Shown here piece by piece: positions 34,902 through 35,140 of a stretch of DNA of 35,140 nt. The translations under genes and the position numbers were made by a program. Source of the stretch: Mesorhizobium sp. (GTDB lineage Bacteria > Pseudomonadota > Alphaproteobacteria > Rhizobiales > Rhizobiaceae); the NCBI GenBank assembly GCA_004020365.1, contig SAQR01000059.1, positions 1 to 35,140 of the forward strand. The letters run 5' to 3'. The notes below the pieces were generated by a model. That model searched no databases. It was not told the DNA's origin and was given only the letters and a program-made list of their open reading frames with translations. How positions within the stretch are numbered: the stretch's first letter is position 1; each line of letters opens with the position of its first letter.

Positions 34902-35140
34902 AACTCACCCTCTCCTGGCTCAAGGATCACCTCGAAACCGATGCCTCGCTGGCCGAGATCGTCGAGCGGCTGACCTCGATCGGCCTCGAAGTCGAGCATG
35001 TTGACGACAGATCGAGCCTGAAGCCGTTCGTCATCGCCAGGGTGCTGACGGCGGAACAGCATCCCGACGCCGACCGGCTGCGCGTGCTGACCGTCGATAC
35101 CGGCGATGGCAAGGCCCCGGTGCAGGTCGTCTGCGGAGCG
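34898..35140 (+). CDS. pheT: Phenylalanyl-tRNA synthetase beta subunit, 3' end cut by window
   Basis: The first 81 codons are present. [17 protein letters not shown] is the usual PheT N-terminus, followed by [13 protein letters not shown] and the start of the tRNA-binding OB domain ([19 protein letters not shown]). The ATG overlaps the GFA stop (ATGA). The editing and B8 domains lie beyond the window. Confidence 0.96.
   Translation, partial: MKLTLSWLKDHLETDASLAEIVERLTSIGLEVEHVDDRSSLKPFVIARVLTAEQHPDADRLRVLTVDTGDGKAPVQVVCGA

Overview
The window is a GC-rich, densely coding alphaproteobacterial chromosome segment. It is most likely from the Rhizobiales, close to Mesorhizobium. This rests on the conserved order pckA / chvI-chvG-hprK-EIIA-HPr-ahcY-divL-tsaE, on trpF-trpB-trpA-accD-folC, on alphaproteobacterial addB-addA, and on short palindromic repeats with GCATGATC ends of a type I recall from rhizobia. 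I identified protein families from recognisable motifs; no database search was run.

Left part (1-8.1 kb): the 3'-truncated arfB and pckA run leftward. A 344-bp divergent control region separates pckA from the ChvI/ChvG envelope/acid-sensing two-component system. A short HPr kinase, a mannose-type EIIA and HPr (an incomplete, regulatory PTS) follow, then ahcY with a probable operator and a strong terminator.

Middle (8.1-20.6 kb): divL (a cell-cycle pseudokinase with Tyr at the phospho-acceptor position) is followed by a tightly overlapping run: a tsaE-amgK fusion, murU, addB, addA and then trxA. It joins tRNA t6A synthesis, cell-wall sugar recycling, double-strand-break repair and redox in one transcription direction. 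A small cupin gene follows trxA.

Leftward block (20.6-30.2 kb): a VOC protein lies beside trpF-trpB-trpA-accD-folC. A short 72-aa ORF of unknown function sits on the opposite strand. Then come a YgjP-like metallopeptidase, a DUF2852 membrane protein, and a BenE-type transporter with an alpha/beta hydrolase.

Right part (30.2-35.1 kb): translation genes run rightward: infC (AUU start), two tandem isoprenylcysteine-methyltransferase-like membrane proteins, rpmI-rplT with a promoter and leader hairpin, and pheS - GFA-family gene - pheT (truncated by the window end).

No phage, IS element, CRISPR array, tRNA or rRNA was seen. This is mostly an ordinary core region. The less ordinary content is in the intergenic DNA (heptanucleotide inverted arrays, palindromic elements, operator-like palindromes, leader hairpins) and in gene-level oddities (the TsaE-AmgK fusion, an AccD with no zinc-ribbon cysteines, the AUU start of infC, and extra genes inside the infC/rpmI and pheS/pheT clusters).
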